Shown here piece by piece: positions 35,515-44,668 of a stretch of DNA of 64,000 bases. The notes under the pieces are model-generated. The model was not told the DNA's origin. It saw nothing but the letters and a program-made list of their open reading frames with translations, and did not search any database. The stretch spans positions 4,723,001-4,787,000 of the forward strand of contig NZ_AP024169.1 of NCBI RefSeq assembly GCF_016591975.1, written 5' to 3'. Each line of letters starts with the position of its first letter. The first letter of the stretch is position 1. This DNA comes from Anaeromicropila herbilytica (GTDB lineage Bacteria > Bacillota > Clostridia > Lachnospirales > Lachnospiraceae). The translations under genes and the position numbers were made by a program.

Positions 35515-35732
35515 TATTTTTATGCAATTTTTTATTTAAAATTCAGCATAAAAATGCATATTACATAAGAAAAAGATGATATAATCTAATGTTATCTTTA
35601 TACCATCTTTTCCATACATTCAATTATATTATTACTATATAGAGCGAATCTTATAATTAATATTTTTATCCATTCTTAAACTAAGGTTTTCTATCTTCTT
35701 CAATAATTATTGACAAAGTTGCTTCCTATTAA

Positions 35733-37442
35733 TTACATTTTAAATTTCTTTATATCTTCCATTAAACGATCCGATATCTTCTTTAATTCCTCTGCTGAAC
35801 CTGATATCTCTGTTACCGTAGCATTCAATTCTTCGGTTGCGGCTGATGTCTCCTCAGCACTTGCTGCATTTTCTTCTGCAATTGCTGATAATCCTTGAAC
35901 AATATCGATAATAGTACTTCTCGATTCATCTAACACATTTGATTTTTCAGCAATTTGATTTACACCTTCTATTGATACTGTAATACCTTCCGATACATTT
36001 TCAAACATTTCCTTTGTTCGAATTACATGATTACTCTGCTCTAACACAATATCTTTCACTTCATTCATTGTTTGCACTGTCTGATTCGAATCCTGTAATA
36101 GATTATTTACGACTGAATTGATTTGTTTTACTGAATCATTGGACTGTTCTGCTAACTTCTGAATCTGTGCTGCTACCACAGCAAATCCTCTACCTTGTTC
36201 ACCAGCTCTTGCAGCTTCTATACTTGCATTTAAAGATAATAGATTAGTTTCTCTTGCAATCGATGCGATGATTTCAGCTGCTTGTCTTATCTCTTGAGCA
36301 GATTCATTTGTTGTATTCGTTTGATTCTCAATTGTGGTCATAGCAGTTATAGTTTTTTCATTTGATTCTTGAAGTTCTAATAATGTCTTAAGTGCTTCAT
36401 TCCCAGTATTCTTCATATACTCAGAATTAGTATTTAATTTATCCACTTCTGCTACAGTATCTGCTATCATGTTACCCATGACAATAATCTTGTCTTTTGC
36501 TTCTTGTGTCTCGGATGCCTGAGTCATCGCTCCATTGGAGATCTCTTCAATTGCACGTTCCACATCTTCTGTAGTAGCTGATGTCTGTTCTATTGTCTCA
36601 TCTAATATGTAAGCTGAATCTGTTAATATCTTGGATGTCTCAGTGATATCTCCAATCATTTTTCTTAATGAATCTCGAAGCTTTAATGTAGCTCTCGCAC
36701 AATCTCCAGCTTCTCCAGCTCCTTTTAGATCCAACTCATTAATCTCTACCTCTAGATTACCTTCTGCTACAGCTTCTAGCGTAGCTACGGAACGTTTTAT
36801 TGATCTACTAATGATATGAGCTAATATGTAGGAAATAACAAAGAATACAACTATAACTCCCAATGTAATAAATATCATCTGCATGCGAATATGATTCATT
36901 AGATTATTAACTTTACTCTGACTAATTCCTGTAAAGAACATTCCTATAACATCGCCAGAACTTGGTTGCTTCACTGGTATATAGTAACCAAAGTATTTGG
37001 TTCCATTTATTTTAATATCGGTTACAAAATAATCTTTTCCTTGGTCTAGTACATGATTCACGACTTCATTACTTGCTTTGGTACCAATTAAACGATTACC
37101 ACTGCTATCTTTAATTGTTGTTAAAATACGTTCCTCTTGATAGAAGAAGGTAGCATCTACTTTTGCATTATCTTTTAAATTATCAACGACGCTATAGTCA
37201 TTACTTAGGGTAAGTGCTTCTCCCTTTGATACTGTTCCATCTTGATTCTTAACATAGTCTGCAGTATTGGCATACTCGTAAGTATGTAGTCCTGCTACCG
37301 CGGAGGCTCGTAGTTCTGCTTTTATCTCATCATACATACCCTTTTTTAGAGATACATTACTTGTTATGATTGTTATGCCTCCAAGGATTATGATAGGTAA
37401 TAGAACTAACGTTAAAATTTGAGTCTTTAAACTTTTCTTCAT
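35733..37442 (-). CDS. Methyl-accepting chemotaxis protein
   Basis: 569 residues. Membrane helices near 9-29 and 188-212 enclose a Cache-type sensor of 160 residues (FFYQEERILTTI; GTKYFGYYIPVKQP). HAMP about 213-265. The signalling hairpin tip RETNLLSLNASIEAARAGEQ (near 388-408) is invariant in the family. It modulates CheA. No other chemotaxis gene is nearby. Ligand unknown; Cache domains often bind small organic acids or amines. Confidence 0.95.
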   Translation of the reverse strand: MKKSLKTQILTLVLLPIIILGGITIITSNVSLKKGMYDEIKAELRASAVAGLHTYEYANTADYVKNQDGTVSKGEALTLSNDYSVVDNLKDNAKVDATFFYQEERILTTIKDSSGNRLIGTKASNEVVNHVLDQGKDYFVTDIKINGTKYFGYYIPVKQPSSGDVIGMFFTGISQSKVNNLMNHIRMQMIFITLGVIVVFFVISYILAHIISRSIKRSVATLEAVAEGNLEVEINELDLKGAGEAGDCARATLKLRDSLRKMIGDITETSKILTDSAYILDETIEQTSATTEDVERAIEEISNGAMTQASETQEAKDKIIVMGNMIADTVAEVDKLNTNSEYMKNTGNEALKTLLELQESNEKTITAMTTIENQTNTTNESAQEIRQAAEIIASIARETNLLSLNASIEAARAGEQGRGFAVVAAQIQKLAEQSNDSVKQINSVVNNLLQDSNQTVQTMNEVKDIVLEQSNHVIRTKEMFENVSEGITVSIEGVNQIAEKSNVLDESRSTIIDIVQGLSAIAEENAASAEETSAATEELNATVTEISGSAEELKKISDRLMEDIKKFKM

Positions 37443-37667
37443 AATGTAGCCTCCTTGCCGTCTATGTTTAAGAAAGTAATTTTCTATTTATGAGTACTTT
37501 GATTAAACATTTTGTGACTATTTAATTGTAAATAATTATATATTTTATTTATATTCTTATTATAACATAATTATCAGATAATTCTACCCACTTTTTTTGC
37601 TATTTTTGTATATTTTGTCATTTATTCAACGATATGATAGTATCTTTATGCACTCTCTACTTTCATT
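37443..37667 (-). promoter_or_regulatory. Receptor gene upstream region with extended -10
   Basis: Minus-strand TGTTATAAT at 37559-37567 is an extended -10 box (TG-n-TATAAT) about 117 bases before the receptor start. I looked for a sigma-28 promoter (TAAA-N15-CCGATAT) and found none. Ribosome binding site AAGGAGG. Confidence 0.5.
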
Positions 37668-38405
37668 CTACTCGTATTCAATTTTTATTAAGGTCAGCCC
37701 CTTTGCAGGAACTTTCGGTCCGGCGAGTGTTCGATTCTTTGATTCTATGATTTCACCTATATGTTCAGGAGGATATACCTTTAGTCCAACCTTAATCAGA
37801 GTACCAACAATAATTCGAACCATATTGTATAAAAATCCATTTCCAGTTATACGAATATTGATAAAATCTCCCTCTTTCACTACTGAGAGACTATATACGG
37901 TTCGTACTGTATCTAATACCTGTGTTCTGGTAGAACAAAAGCTTTTAAAATCATGCTCACCAACGATATAAGTTGCTGCTTTTTGCATTCTCTCTACATC
38001 TAGGGGCAGGTATACAAAGTGTGAATTCATTCGATAACAAGGAATATCAATATTACGATTTAATATCTTATATTCATATGTTTTCGTACTATTACAGTAT
38101 CTTGGATGAAAATCTAAAGGTACCTCCATAGATTTTTGCACACGGATATCTTCTGGAAGTCGTTGATTTAATGCATAACAGAACTTGTCCGATGGTATTC
38201 TTGTATTTGTATCAAATACTGCAACATTAGCTAAAGCATGCACACCAGAATCCGTTCTACTTGCACCTATGACTTGTATATCTTCTTTTAATAACTCAGA
38301 CAGTTTTTTATTTACCACTTCTTCTACGGTGATACCATTCGGTTGTATTTGCCAACCTCGATAGTTTGTACCGTCATACGCAATCTCCAATTTTATTCTC
38401 TTCAT
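37668..38405 (-). CDS. truA: tRNA pseudouridine(38-40) synthase
   Basis: 245 residues, normal length. Catalytic Asp in GASRTDSGVHALANVAVF (near 48-65), N-terminal IAYDGTNYRGWQIQPNG, and GNGFLYNMVRIIVGTLIKVG near 195-214. Modifies U38-40 in the anticodon arm. Belongs to the conserved rplQ-ecfA1-ecfA2-ecfT-truA string but separated from ecfT here by a 400-bp gap with a strong hairpin. Confidence 0.97.
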   Translation of the reverse strand: MKRIKLEIAYDGTNYRGWQIQPNGITVEEVVNKKLSELLKEDIQVIGASRTDSGVHALANVAVFDTNTRIPSDKFCYALNQRLPEDIRVQKSMEVPLDFHPRYCNSTKTYEYKILNRNIDIPCYRMNSHFVYLPLDVERMQKAATYIVGEHDFKSFCSTRTQVLDTVRTVYSLSVVKEGDFINIRITGNGFLYNMVRIIVGTLIKVGLKVYPPEHIGEIIESKNRTLAGPKVPAKGLTLIKIEYE

Positions 38406-38443
38406 GTTTCCCTCTATTTTTATAAATATTTCTTGAATATGTT

Positions 38444-38491
38444 GTTGTGATTAAAAGCCTTAGTTAAGTATAAAAGGCTTTTGATCACAAC
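38444..38491 (-). terminator. 18-bp hairpin between ecfT and truA
   Basis: GTTGTGATTAAAAGCCTT (38444-38461) pairs with AAGGCTTTTGATCACAAC (38474-38491), one mismatch, 12-base loop. No clean T run follows on the minus strand, so it may be a processing or attenuation site instead of a terminator. truA starts 38 bases further on. Confidence 0.55.
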
Positions 38492-38654
38492 ATCTTGAAT
38501 ATATGTTTCTAATGAATCAAATTGGTCCAAATATCATAAGTAATTTTTGCAACTATACATTCCAACAAAAACTACTATTTATATGAAATGTGTCATAAAA
38601 ACTTATGGTATTTGAACCAATAAAAATGTTTACGTAATAATCCATCTTAATCTA

Positions 38655-38805
38655 GATGTATTTATTATATTATGCATCCTGTATATCTTATATTTTAAAT
38701 CATGTATCTTATATTCGATATCATGTACCTTATAACCATGCACCTTAATTTGATACAATGTACCTTATCTTTTATACCTTATATTTTATACCCTATATTT
38801 TTCAT
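38655..38805. repeat. Degenerate tandem repeats
   Basis: The plus strand shows repeated ATG(T)ACCTTAT-like words: TGTATATCTTATATTTTA, CATGTATCTTATATT, CATGTACCTTATAA, CATGCACCTTAAT, AATGTACCTTATCTTTTA, TACCTTATATTTTA, TACCCTATATTTTT. Spacing is about 14-30 bp. No frame is open. Low-complexity, possibly slipped-strand in origin. Confidence 0.5.
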
Positions 38806-38812
38806 AAATTTC

Positions 38813-39613
38813 TTATAGAACCATACGAATTACAAATATAATAGCAATGTAAAAAATGAATATCATATACGCAACATAATCATTTTTATGATACTTTAAT
38901 GGCTTCATTTTTGTTCTACCTTCGCCACCATTATAGCATCTAGCTTCCATAGCCATCGCAAGATCATTTGCTCTTCGAAATGCTGATACAAATAATGGTA
39001 CAAGTAATGGTACTAAATTTTTAGCTCTGTCTATCATATTTCCATTCTCAAAATCAGCACCTCTTGCCATCTGCGCTTTCATAATCTTATCCGTTTCTTC
39101 TAGTAGAATTGGTATGAATCTAAGCGCAATTGACATCATCATGGATATTTCATGGACTGGGACTTTTATCTTCTTTAATGGGCCTAATAAGCGCTCTAGA
39201 CCATCCGTTAGATGATTTGGTGTTGTTGTAAAAGTCATTAAAGAAGATCCTATAATTAAGAAGATTAGTCGAATTGCCATTTTAACTGCAAAATGTATCC
39301 CTTCTTCTGATATCTTCAATATACCAAATTGCCATATAGGTTCGCCTGGAGTCAAAAATAAATTAAATACTACTGTAACCAGCAATAGCATAATAACTGC
39401 TTTTAACCCTCGAAATATGAATGAAACTGGTACTTTTGATTGTGCGATTACAAATATCAAGAATACACCAGCAACTAAATATCCATAATAATTATTGAAT
39501 AAAAATAGTGAGAGGATATAGAAAATAGTGCATACTAATTTAACTCTTGGATCCAAGCTATGTAATTTGGATTCCACAGGATAATATTGTCCAATTGTTA
39601 TGTCTCTTATCAT
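38813..39613 (-). CDS. ecfT: ECF transporter transmembrane protein EcfT
   Basis: 266 residues with about five membrane helices. The coupling motif ARG appears in KAQMARGADFENG (near 176-188) and a second in AMEARCYNGGEGRT (near 216-229), through which EcfT grips the two ATPases. Shared energising module for vitamin uptake with separate S components elsewhere. Frame overlaps ecfA2 by 4 bp. Confidence 0.95.
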   Translation of the reverse strand: MIRDITIGQYYPVESKLHSLDPRVKLVCTIFYILSLFLFNNYYGYLVAGVFLIFVIAQSKVPVSFIFRGLKAVIMLLLVTVVFNLFLTPGEPIWQFGILKISEEGIHFAVKMAIRLIFLIIGSSLMTFTTTPNHLTDGLERLLGPLKKIKVPVHEISMMMSIALRFIPILLEETDKIMKAQMARGADFENGNMIDRAKNLVPLLVPLFVSAFRRANDLAMAMEARCYNGGEGRTKMKPLKYHKNDYVAYMIFIFYIAIIFVIRMVL

Positions 39614-40467
39614 CTTCTCTCACCTTTAATCCATCTCATGATGTCTTCCTTAGCTTCATGAACTGTAATCGCTTTTGTATCAACAGAAGCACCATGTTTC
39701 TTTAACTCATTCATTACATAGGTTACTTGTGGTGCAGCAAGACCGATCTCTTCTAACTGTTTATAGTTTGCAAATACTTTTCTTTTCTCATCGTCAAAAA
39801 ATACTTCACCCTTATTCATTACGATAATACGATCCACATATTTTGCAACATCCTCCATACTATGAGAAACTAATATAACAGTTATCTTGGTTTCTCTATG
39901 AAGCTTTTCAATCTGATCCAAGATCTCATCCCTACCTCTAGGATCAAGACCTGCTGTAGGTTCATCTAAGATTAGAATATCAGGCTTCATAGCAAGTACT
40001 CCTGCGATTGCAACTCTTCTCTTCTGACCTCCAGATAACTCAAATGGAGATACATCCAGCATATCTTCTCCAAGTCCAACTAATTTCATAGCTTCATAAG
40101 CCCTCAAATCCACTTCTAAAGGATCTAATTTCAGATTCTTAGGACCAAAGCATATATCTTTAAATACTGTTGTTTCAAAAAGTTGATGTTCTGGGTATTG
40201 AAATACCAGTCCAACTTTACTTCTCAAGTCCTTCATTTTATAGTCTTTATCATAAATATCAGCACCATTATAATAAATATTACCACTACTAGCTTTTATT
40301 AAGCCATTGAGATGTTGTATTAAGGTAGATTTTCCTGAACCTGTATGTCCTATTAACCCTATAAACTCACCATCGTTTATCACTAGATTAATATCCCTTA
40401 AAGCTTGTTTTTCATATGCTGTACCATTATTGTAACTATAATTTATTTTATCTAAAATGATTGACAT
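39610..40467 (-). CDS. ecfA2: ECF transporter ATPase EcfA2
   Basis: 285 residues. Walker A GLIGHTGSGKSTLIQHL (about 36-52), Q loop VFQYPEHQLFE, signature LSGGQKRRVAIAG, Walker B ILILDEPTAGLDPRG, His in VSHSMED. Second of the two ATPases of the module, 40 bp behind ecfA1 and overlapping ecfT. Confidence 0.95.
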   Translation of the reverse strand: MSIILDKINYSYNNGTAYEKQALRDINLVINDGEFIGLIGHTGSGKSTLIQHLNGLIKASSGNIYYNGADIYDKDYKMKDLRSKVGLVFQYPEHQLFETTVFKDICFGPKNLKLDPLEVDLRAYEAMKLVGLGEDMLDVSPFELSGGQKRRVAIAGVLAMKPDILILDEPTAGLDPRGRDEILDQIEKLHRETKITVILVSHSMEDVAKYVDRIIVMNKGEVFFDDEKRKVFANYKQLEEIGLAAPQVTYVMNELKKHGASVDTKAITVHEAKEDIMRWIKGERR

Positions 40468-40507
40468 AGTACCTCCAATCCGAGTATTCCTCTAATATAA
40501 GTATGCA

Positions 40508-41362
40508 TTACCTTTCTAATTTTAATAATGCTTCTACCAATTCATCCACTGTTAATATTGCATTAGGAATATCAAGTCCTTCTTGTTTCAATTCATATGC
40601 TAGTTCCGTAACTTGAGGAACATCAAGGCTATATCGTTTTAATTTTTCTACCTTGGAAAAGATCTCTCTTGGAGTTCCTTCTAATACAATCTTACCTGAA
40701 TCCATAACAATTACTTTATCTGCATGAATTACTTCTTCCATATAGTGTGTTATTAGTATTACTGTTACTTTCTCCTTCTGATTCAGTTCTCTAACAGTCT
40801 CTATGACATCACGCCTACCATTGGGATCTAACATTGCAGTGGGTTCATCCAATATGATGCATTCTGGTTTCATAGCCATAATTCCCGCTATAGCCACTCT
40901 CTGCTTCTGTCCTCCTGATAGTTTATTCGGTGAGTGATGTCTGTATTCTAACATACCAACTGATTCTAAGCTCTTTTCAACTCGTTCCCATATTTCTTTG
41001 GTAGGAACCCCTATATTCTCTGGTCCGAATCCTACATCTTCTTCTACTACGGTTCCTATAATCTGATTATCTGGATTCTGGAATACCATACCGGCTGACT
41101 CACGAATCTTCCATACATTATCTGCATTACTTGTATTATACCCATTTACCCATAAAGCACCTTCGGTAGGCATTAACAAAGCATTAATATGTTTTGCGAG
41201 TGTTGACTTACCTGATCCATTATGGCCTAGGATAGCAACAAAGTCTCCCTTTTTAATGTCAAAACTCACATCATCGATTGCTCTACTTATAGATTCTACA
41301 TTTCCTTCTTCATCACGTCTTATATATTCAAAAACTAAATCCTTTGTTTCAATTATATTCAT
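40508..41362 (-). CDS. ecfA1: ECF transporter ATPase EcfA1
   Basis: 284 residues. Walker A AILGHNGSGKSTLAKHIN (about 43-60), Q loop VFQNPDNQIIGTVVEEDVGFG, signature LSGGQKQRVAIAG, Walker B IILDEPTAMLDPNG, His in ITHYMEE. In relatives it follows rplQ directly; here an insertion sequence lies between. Confidence 0.95.
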   Translation of the reverse strand: MNIIETKDLVFEYIRRDEEGNVESISRAIDDVSFDIKKGDFVAILGHNGSGKSTLAKHINALLMPTEGALWVNGYNTSNADNVWKIRESAGMVFQNPDNQIIGTVVEEDVGFGPENIGVPTKEIWERVEKSLESVGMLEYRHHSPNKLSGGQKQRVAIAGIMAMKPECIILDEPTAMLDPNGRRDVIETVRELNQKEKVTVILITHYMEEVIHADKVIVMDSGKIVLEGTPREIFSKVEKLKRYSLDVPQVTELAYELKQEGLDIPNAILTVDELVEALLKLER

Positions 41363-41479
41363 TCTTTCCCGTGCCTTTCACTATAGCAACTGTTTTATTA
41401 TCCTTAACTATTTAATTGTCCTTGATTCTATTAGAATATTGTAAGTGAAATTCGCTTTAATTGCAATGGTTACAACGCA

Positions 41480-41509
41480 AAAAAACCGATGCTTACACAT
41501 CGGTTTTTT
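41480..41509. terminator. Bidirectional terminator of the rplQ operon
   Basis: Perfect 12-bp stem AAAAAACCGATG/CATCGGTTTTTT with a 6-base loop; A and T runs make it work on both strands. Before the insertion event it would have stood some 40 bases behind the rplQ stop codon. The insertion sequence now separates the two. Confidence 0.85.
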
Positions 41510-42971
41510 ATCTGGTTCTATAATAAATGTTGGGGTGTGTTAAAAACACACTTCCAACATTTTTGTTTTTATATTAAAATACATCTATATAAAGCCTCTT
41601 CACATGCCAACCGACCAAAGCTAACATTTTAAAGGAGGTATTTTATATAGATGCAATCTAATTGTAACAAAAATCTTTTAAATTTAGAAGGTGTAAAATT
41701 AAAAAGTGTGCAACACACTTTAGATGGAATTATCATCAAGATTGAAACCAATCCCAAACCTCAAATTTGTCCTTGTTGTGGAGCTGGAACATCTAAAATA
41801 CACGATTATCGTTGGCAGAAAATTAAAGACTTACCTTTTCAGTTGTCCAATGCCTATTTATTGTTAAGAAAACGAAGATATGTATGTTCTTGTGGTAAAC
41901 GTTTTTACGAGAAATATAGTTTTATAGCTAAATATCAGCAACGTACAACACGACTATCCTTCAAAATTGTTGAATTGCTTCGTTCAACCAACAGTATTAA
42001 ATATGTTGCTTCCCAAACTAATGTCTCAATGAATACAGTAATACGTATTCTTGATACACTCTCGTATGATAAACCACATATTCCTCAATGCATTTCAATT
42101 GATGAATTTAAAGGGAATGCTGGTGATTCCAAATATCAATGTATTCTGGTGGATGCAAAGAAAAAATGTATTCTTGATATTTTACCGGATCGTACTCAGT
42201 CCCATCTTATTGAGTATTTTAAATCTTGCAGTCGTAATGAAAGGTATCGTGTTAAATTTTTTATTTCTGATATGTGGCAACCTTATATAGATCTTGCCAA
42301 AACATTCTTTCCTAATGCCACAATCATCGTAGATAAATATCACTACATTCGTCAGGTTTCCTGGGCAATTGAAAGTGTTCGTAAACGTTTACAAGCATCC
42401 ATGACACCAACTCTTAGAAAGTACTATAAGCGAAGTAGAAAACTTATACTGACTCGATATTCTAAATTAAAAGATGACAACAAAAAAGCCTGTGATTTAA
42501 TGCTACAATACAGTGATGATTTACGACTAGCTCACAGGTTAAAAGAATGGTTCTATGAAATATGTCAGAGTAATAGCTATACATATCAAAGAACTGAATT
42601 TTGGGAGTGGGTAAAAAGTGCTGAAAGCTCTGGATTACACGAATTTGAAGCATGTGCAAAAACATATAGACGCTGGTCTGAGTATATACTTAATGCCTTT
42701 AAGTATGGATATACAAATGGACCTACGGAAGGATTCAATAATAAAATCAAAGTACTAAAAAGAAGTTCTTATGGTGTACGTAATTTCGAAAGATTTCGTA
42801 CACGTATCATTCACAGTTCTATGTAAAAAAATGGTCGGTTTTCAAGAGGCTTATTTGTCATGCAAAAAAACATCTATTATAGAACCTAGTCATAAAAATA
42901 GCTCTATTGTCAGTGTTAGTGCGGGTGCAACGCACCTCACACCCCAACACTTGACAAAGAGCCTTTTATCT
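41506..42971 (+). mobile_element. Complete ISL3-family insertion sequence with target duplication
   Basis: The element runs from 41514 to 42963 (1450 bp). Its ends are imperfect inverted repeats: left GGTTCTATAATAAATGTTGG, right (reversed) GGCTCTTTGTCAAGTGTTGG, both continuing GGTGTG. Exactly matching 8-bp duplications TTTTATCT flank it (41506-41513 and 42964-42971), the size ISL3 elements make. Inside each end lies a strong hairpin (41527-41570 and 42914-42951). The transposase is intact, so the element may be active and recent. Confidence 0.95.
41651..42826 (+). CDS. ISL3-family transposase
   Basis: 391 residues. N-terminal zinc finger from Cys40, Cys43 (CPCCGAG) and Cys79, Cys81 (YVCSCGKRF), helix-turn-helix about 112-135 (YVASQTNVSMNTVIRIL), then the DDE catalytic core: Asp151 in SIDEFKGNAG, Asp207 in FISDMWQPY, Glu360 in GPTEGFNNKIKVLKR. 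C-terminus RNFERFRTRIIHS is that of the family. No frameshift or stop. Start ATG 41651 has AAAGGAGG about 11 bases before. Confidence 0.95.
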   Translation: MQSNCNKNLLNLEGVKLKSVQHTLDGIIIKIETNPKPQICPCCGAGTSKIHDYRWQKIKDLPFQLSNAYLLLRKRRYVCSCGKRFYEKYSFIAKYQQRTTRLSFKIVELLRSTNSIKYVASQTNVSMNTVIRILDTLSYDKPHIPQCISIDEFKGNAGDSKYQCILVDAKKKCILDILPDRTQSHLIEYFKSCSRNERYRVKFFISDMWQPYIDLAKTFFPNATIIVDKYHYIRQVSWAIESVRKRLQASMTPTLRKYYKRSRKLILTRYSKLKDDNKKACDLMLQYSDDLRLAHRLKEWFYEICQSNSYTYQRTEFWEWVKSAESSGLHEFEACAKTYRRWSEYILNAFKYGYTNGPTEGFNNKIKVLKRSSYGVRNFERFRTRIIHSSM

Positions 42972-43010
42972 TTGTACTTCTATGGATAAATTAATCTATT
43001 CCTAGATTAA

Positions 43011-43547
43011 TTATACTAATTCAATAAGAACTTCCATAGCTGCATCACCTTTACGTTGGCCAATCTTTACGATTCTTGTATAACCACCGTTACGGTTTAC
43101 ATACTTAGGAGCGATTTCTTCGAATAATCTATCTGTAATATCTACAGTTTTAGTATTTCTCTTTTTACCAGCTGCTTCAGTTGGAACTTCAGTGATAGTA
43201 TAAAGATTCTTTAACATTTGTCTTCTAGCATGTAATCTTGAAGAATTGTCTTTTTTGATAGTCTTTTGAACGTCATCATAAACAGTAACCTTTTTACCAT
43301 CTACTACTTCCTTCACTCTCTTACCATTTTCATCTTTACGTGCAACTTTAGCAGTAACTGTTACAGTTTCAAAATTATCTTTTTCTCTTACAGCTAAGGC
43401 AATCATACCTTCAGCAATTTTACGGATTTCTTTTGCTTTTGCCTCAGTAGTAACGATTTTACCATGATATAATAAATTAGTTACTTGATTTCTAAGTAAA
43501 GCCTTTCTCTGACTTGAAGTTCTTCCAAGTTTTCTATAGCCTGCCAT
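43011..43547 (-). CDS. rplQ: 50S ribosomal protein L17 with insertion
   Basis: 178 residues against about 115-130 in most bacteria. The core is intact: MAGYRKLGRTSSQRKALLRN, TTEAKAKEIRKIAEGMI, ARRQML and GGYTRIVKIGQRKGDAAMEV. The extra 50 residues (about 60-110) are charged and include ENGKRVKEVVDGKKVTVYDD. Last ribosomal gene of the alpha operon, normally followed by a terminator that is now beyond the insertion sequence. Confidence 0.97.
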   Translation of the reverse strand: MAGYRKLGRTSSQRKALLRNQVTNLLYHGKIVTTEAKAKEIRKIAEGMIALAVREKDNFETVTVTAKVARKDENGKRVKEVVDGKKVTVYDDVQKTIKKDNSSRLHARRQMLKNLYTITEVPTEAAGKKRNTKTVDITDRLFEEIAPKYVNRNGGYTRIVKIGQRKGDAAMEVLIELV

Positions 43548-43618
43548 TTGTTTACCTCCTTCGACGCATAATTATTAAATAATCATTGCTTTCGATCAAT
43601 ATGATTATTACTTATTTT

Positions 43619-44578
43619 CTATTCATCACTTAGGTTTAATGCTAAACCAAGTTCTTTTAATTTTGCTAATACTTCTTCTAAAGATTTACGTCCAAGATTT
43701 CTAACCTTCATCATATCCTCAGAAGTTCTGTTAGTTAATTCTTCAACAGTGTTAATACCAGCTCTCTTTAAACAATTATAAGAACGAACAGATAATTCAA
43801 GTTCGTCAATATTCATTTCAAGAACTTTTTCTTTTTCATTATCTTCTTTTTCTACCATGACTTCTGCAGTCTTAGCATTTTCAGATAAATCAATAAAGGA
43901 ATTAAGGTGTTCACTAAGAACTTTCGCTGCTAAACTAACAGCTTCGTCAGGAACTAAAGTTCCATTTGTATATACATCTAATGTAAGCTTATCATAATCA
44001 GTGATTTGACCAACACGAGTATTCTCTACAGTTAAGTTTACACGTTCAACTGGAGTATAGATGGAGTCAATTGGAATAACACCAATTGGCAAATCATCGT
44101 TCTTGTTTTTGTCAGCACTGATATAACCTCTTCCTTTAGTAATTGTTAATTCCATGTACAATTTGCTATCTGTACCACCACTAAGAGTTGCTATAACCAA
44201 ATCAGGGTTAAGAATTTCAATATCAGGATCGGCTTGGATATCACCTGCTGTTACAACACCTTCACCTTCGCACTCAATATATGCAGTCTTAGGCTCATTT
44301 GTTTCGCTAGAGTTTTTAATTGCAAGACTTTTAATGTTCATAATAATCTCAGTAACATCTTCCTTAACACCTGGAATAGCACTGAATTCATGAACAACGC
44401 CGTCAATCTTCACTTGGCTAACTGCAGCACCTGGTAGTGATGAAAGCATAATTCTTCTTAAAGAATTACCTAAAGTCGTACCATATCCTCTTTCAAGGGG
44501 TTCTACAACAAAACGTCCATATTTTTTATCTTCAGAAATCTCAGCAATCTCTATTTTTGGTTTTTCAAAATCAAACAC
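43619..44578 (-). CDS. rpoA: RNA polymerase alpha subunit
   Basis: 319 residues. N-terminal dimerisation domain with GYGTTLGNSLRRIMLSSLPG and RVGQITDYDKLTLDVYTNG; C-terminal domain about 250-315 with ELSVRSYNCLKRAGINTVEEL and RNLGRKSLEEV, the UP-element contact surface. Sits between rpsD and rplQ as usual. Confidence 0.99.
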   Translation of the reverse strand: MFDFEKPKIEIAEISEDKKYGRFVVEPLERGYGTTLGNSLRRIMLSSLPGAAVSQVKIDGVVHEFSAIPGVKEDVTEIIMNIKSLAIKNSSETNEPKTAYIECEGEGVVTAGDIQADPDIEILNPDLVIATLSGGTDSKLYMELTITKGRGYISADKNKNDDLPIGVIPIDSIYTPVERVNLTVENTRVGQITDYDKLTLDVYTNGTLVPDEAVSLAAKVLSEHLNSFIDLSENAKTAEVMVEKEDNEKEKVLEMNIDELELSVRSYNCLKRAGINTVEELTNRTSEDMMKVRNLGRKSLEEVLAKLKELGLALNLSDE

Positions 44579-44668
44579 TATAGGACCCTCCTTTTGGGTT
44601 ATTCAATAATTGAGGGTATCAATAAAAATAACGTTGGAAAATTACTACTAATCTTCTATCGTCCGTTA

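Noticed and set aside
37443..37667. Sigma-28 promoter for the chemotaxis receptor
   Set aside because: No TAAA-N15-CCGATAT-like match; only an extended -10 for the main sigma factor.
38655..38805. CRISPR array
   Set aside because: The repeated words are degenerate, of variable spacing and without unique spacers of constant length.
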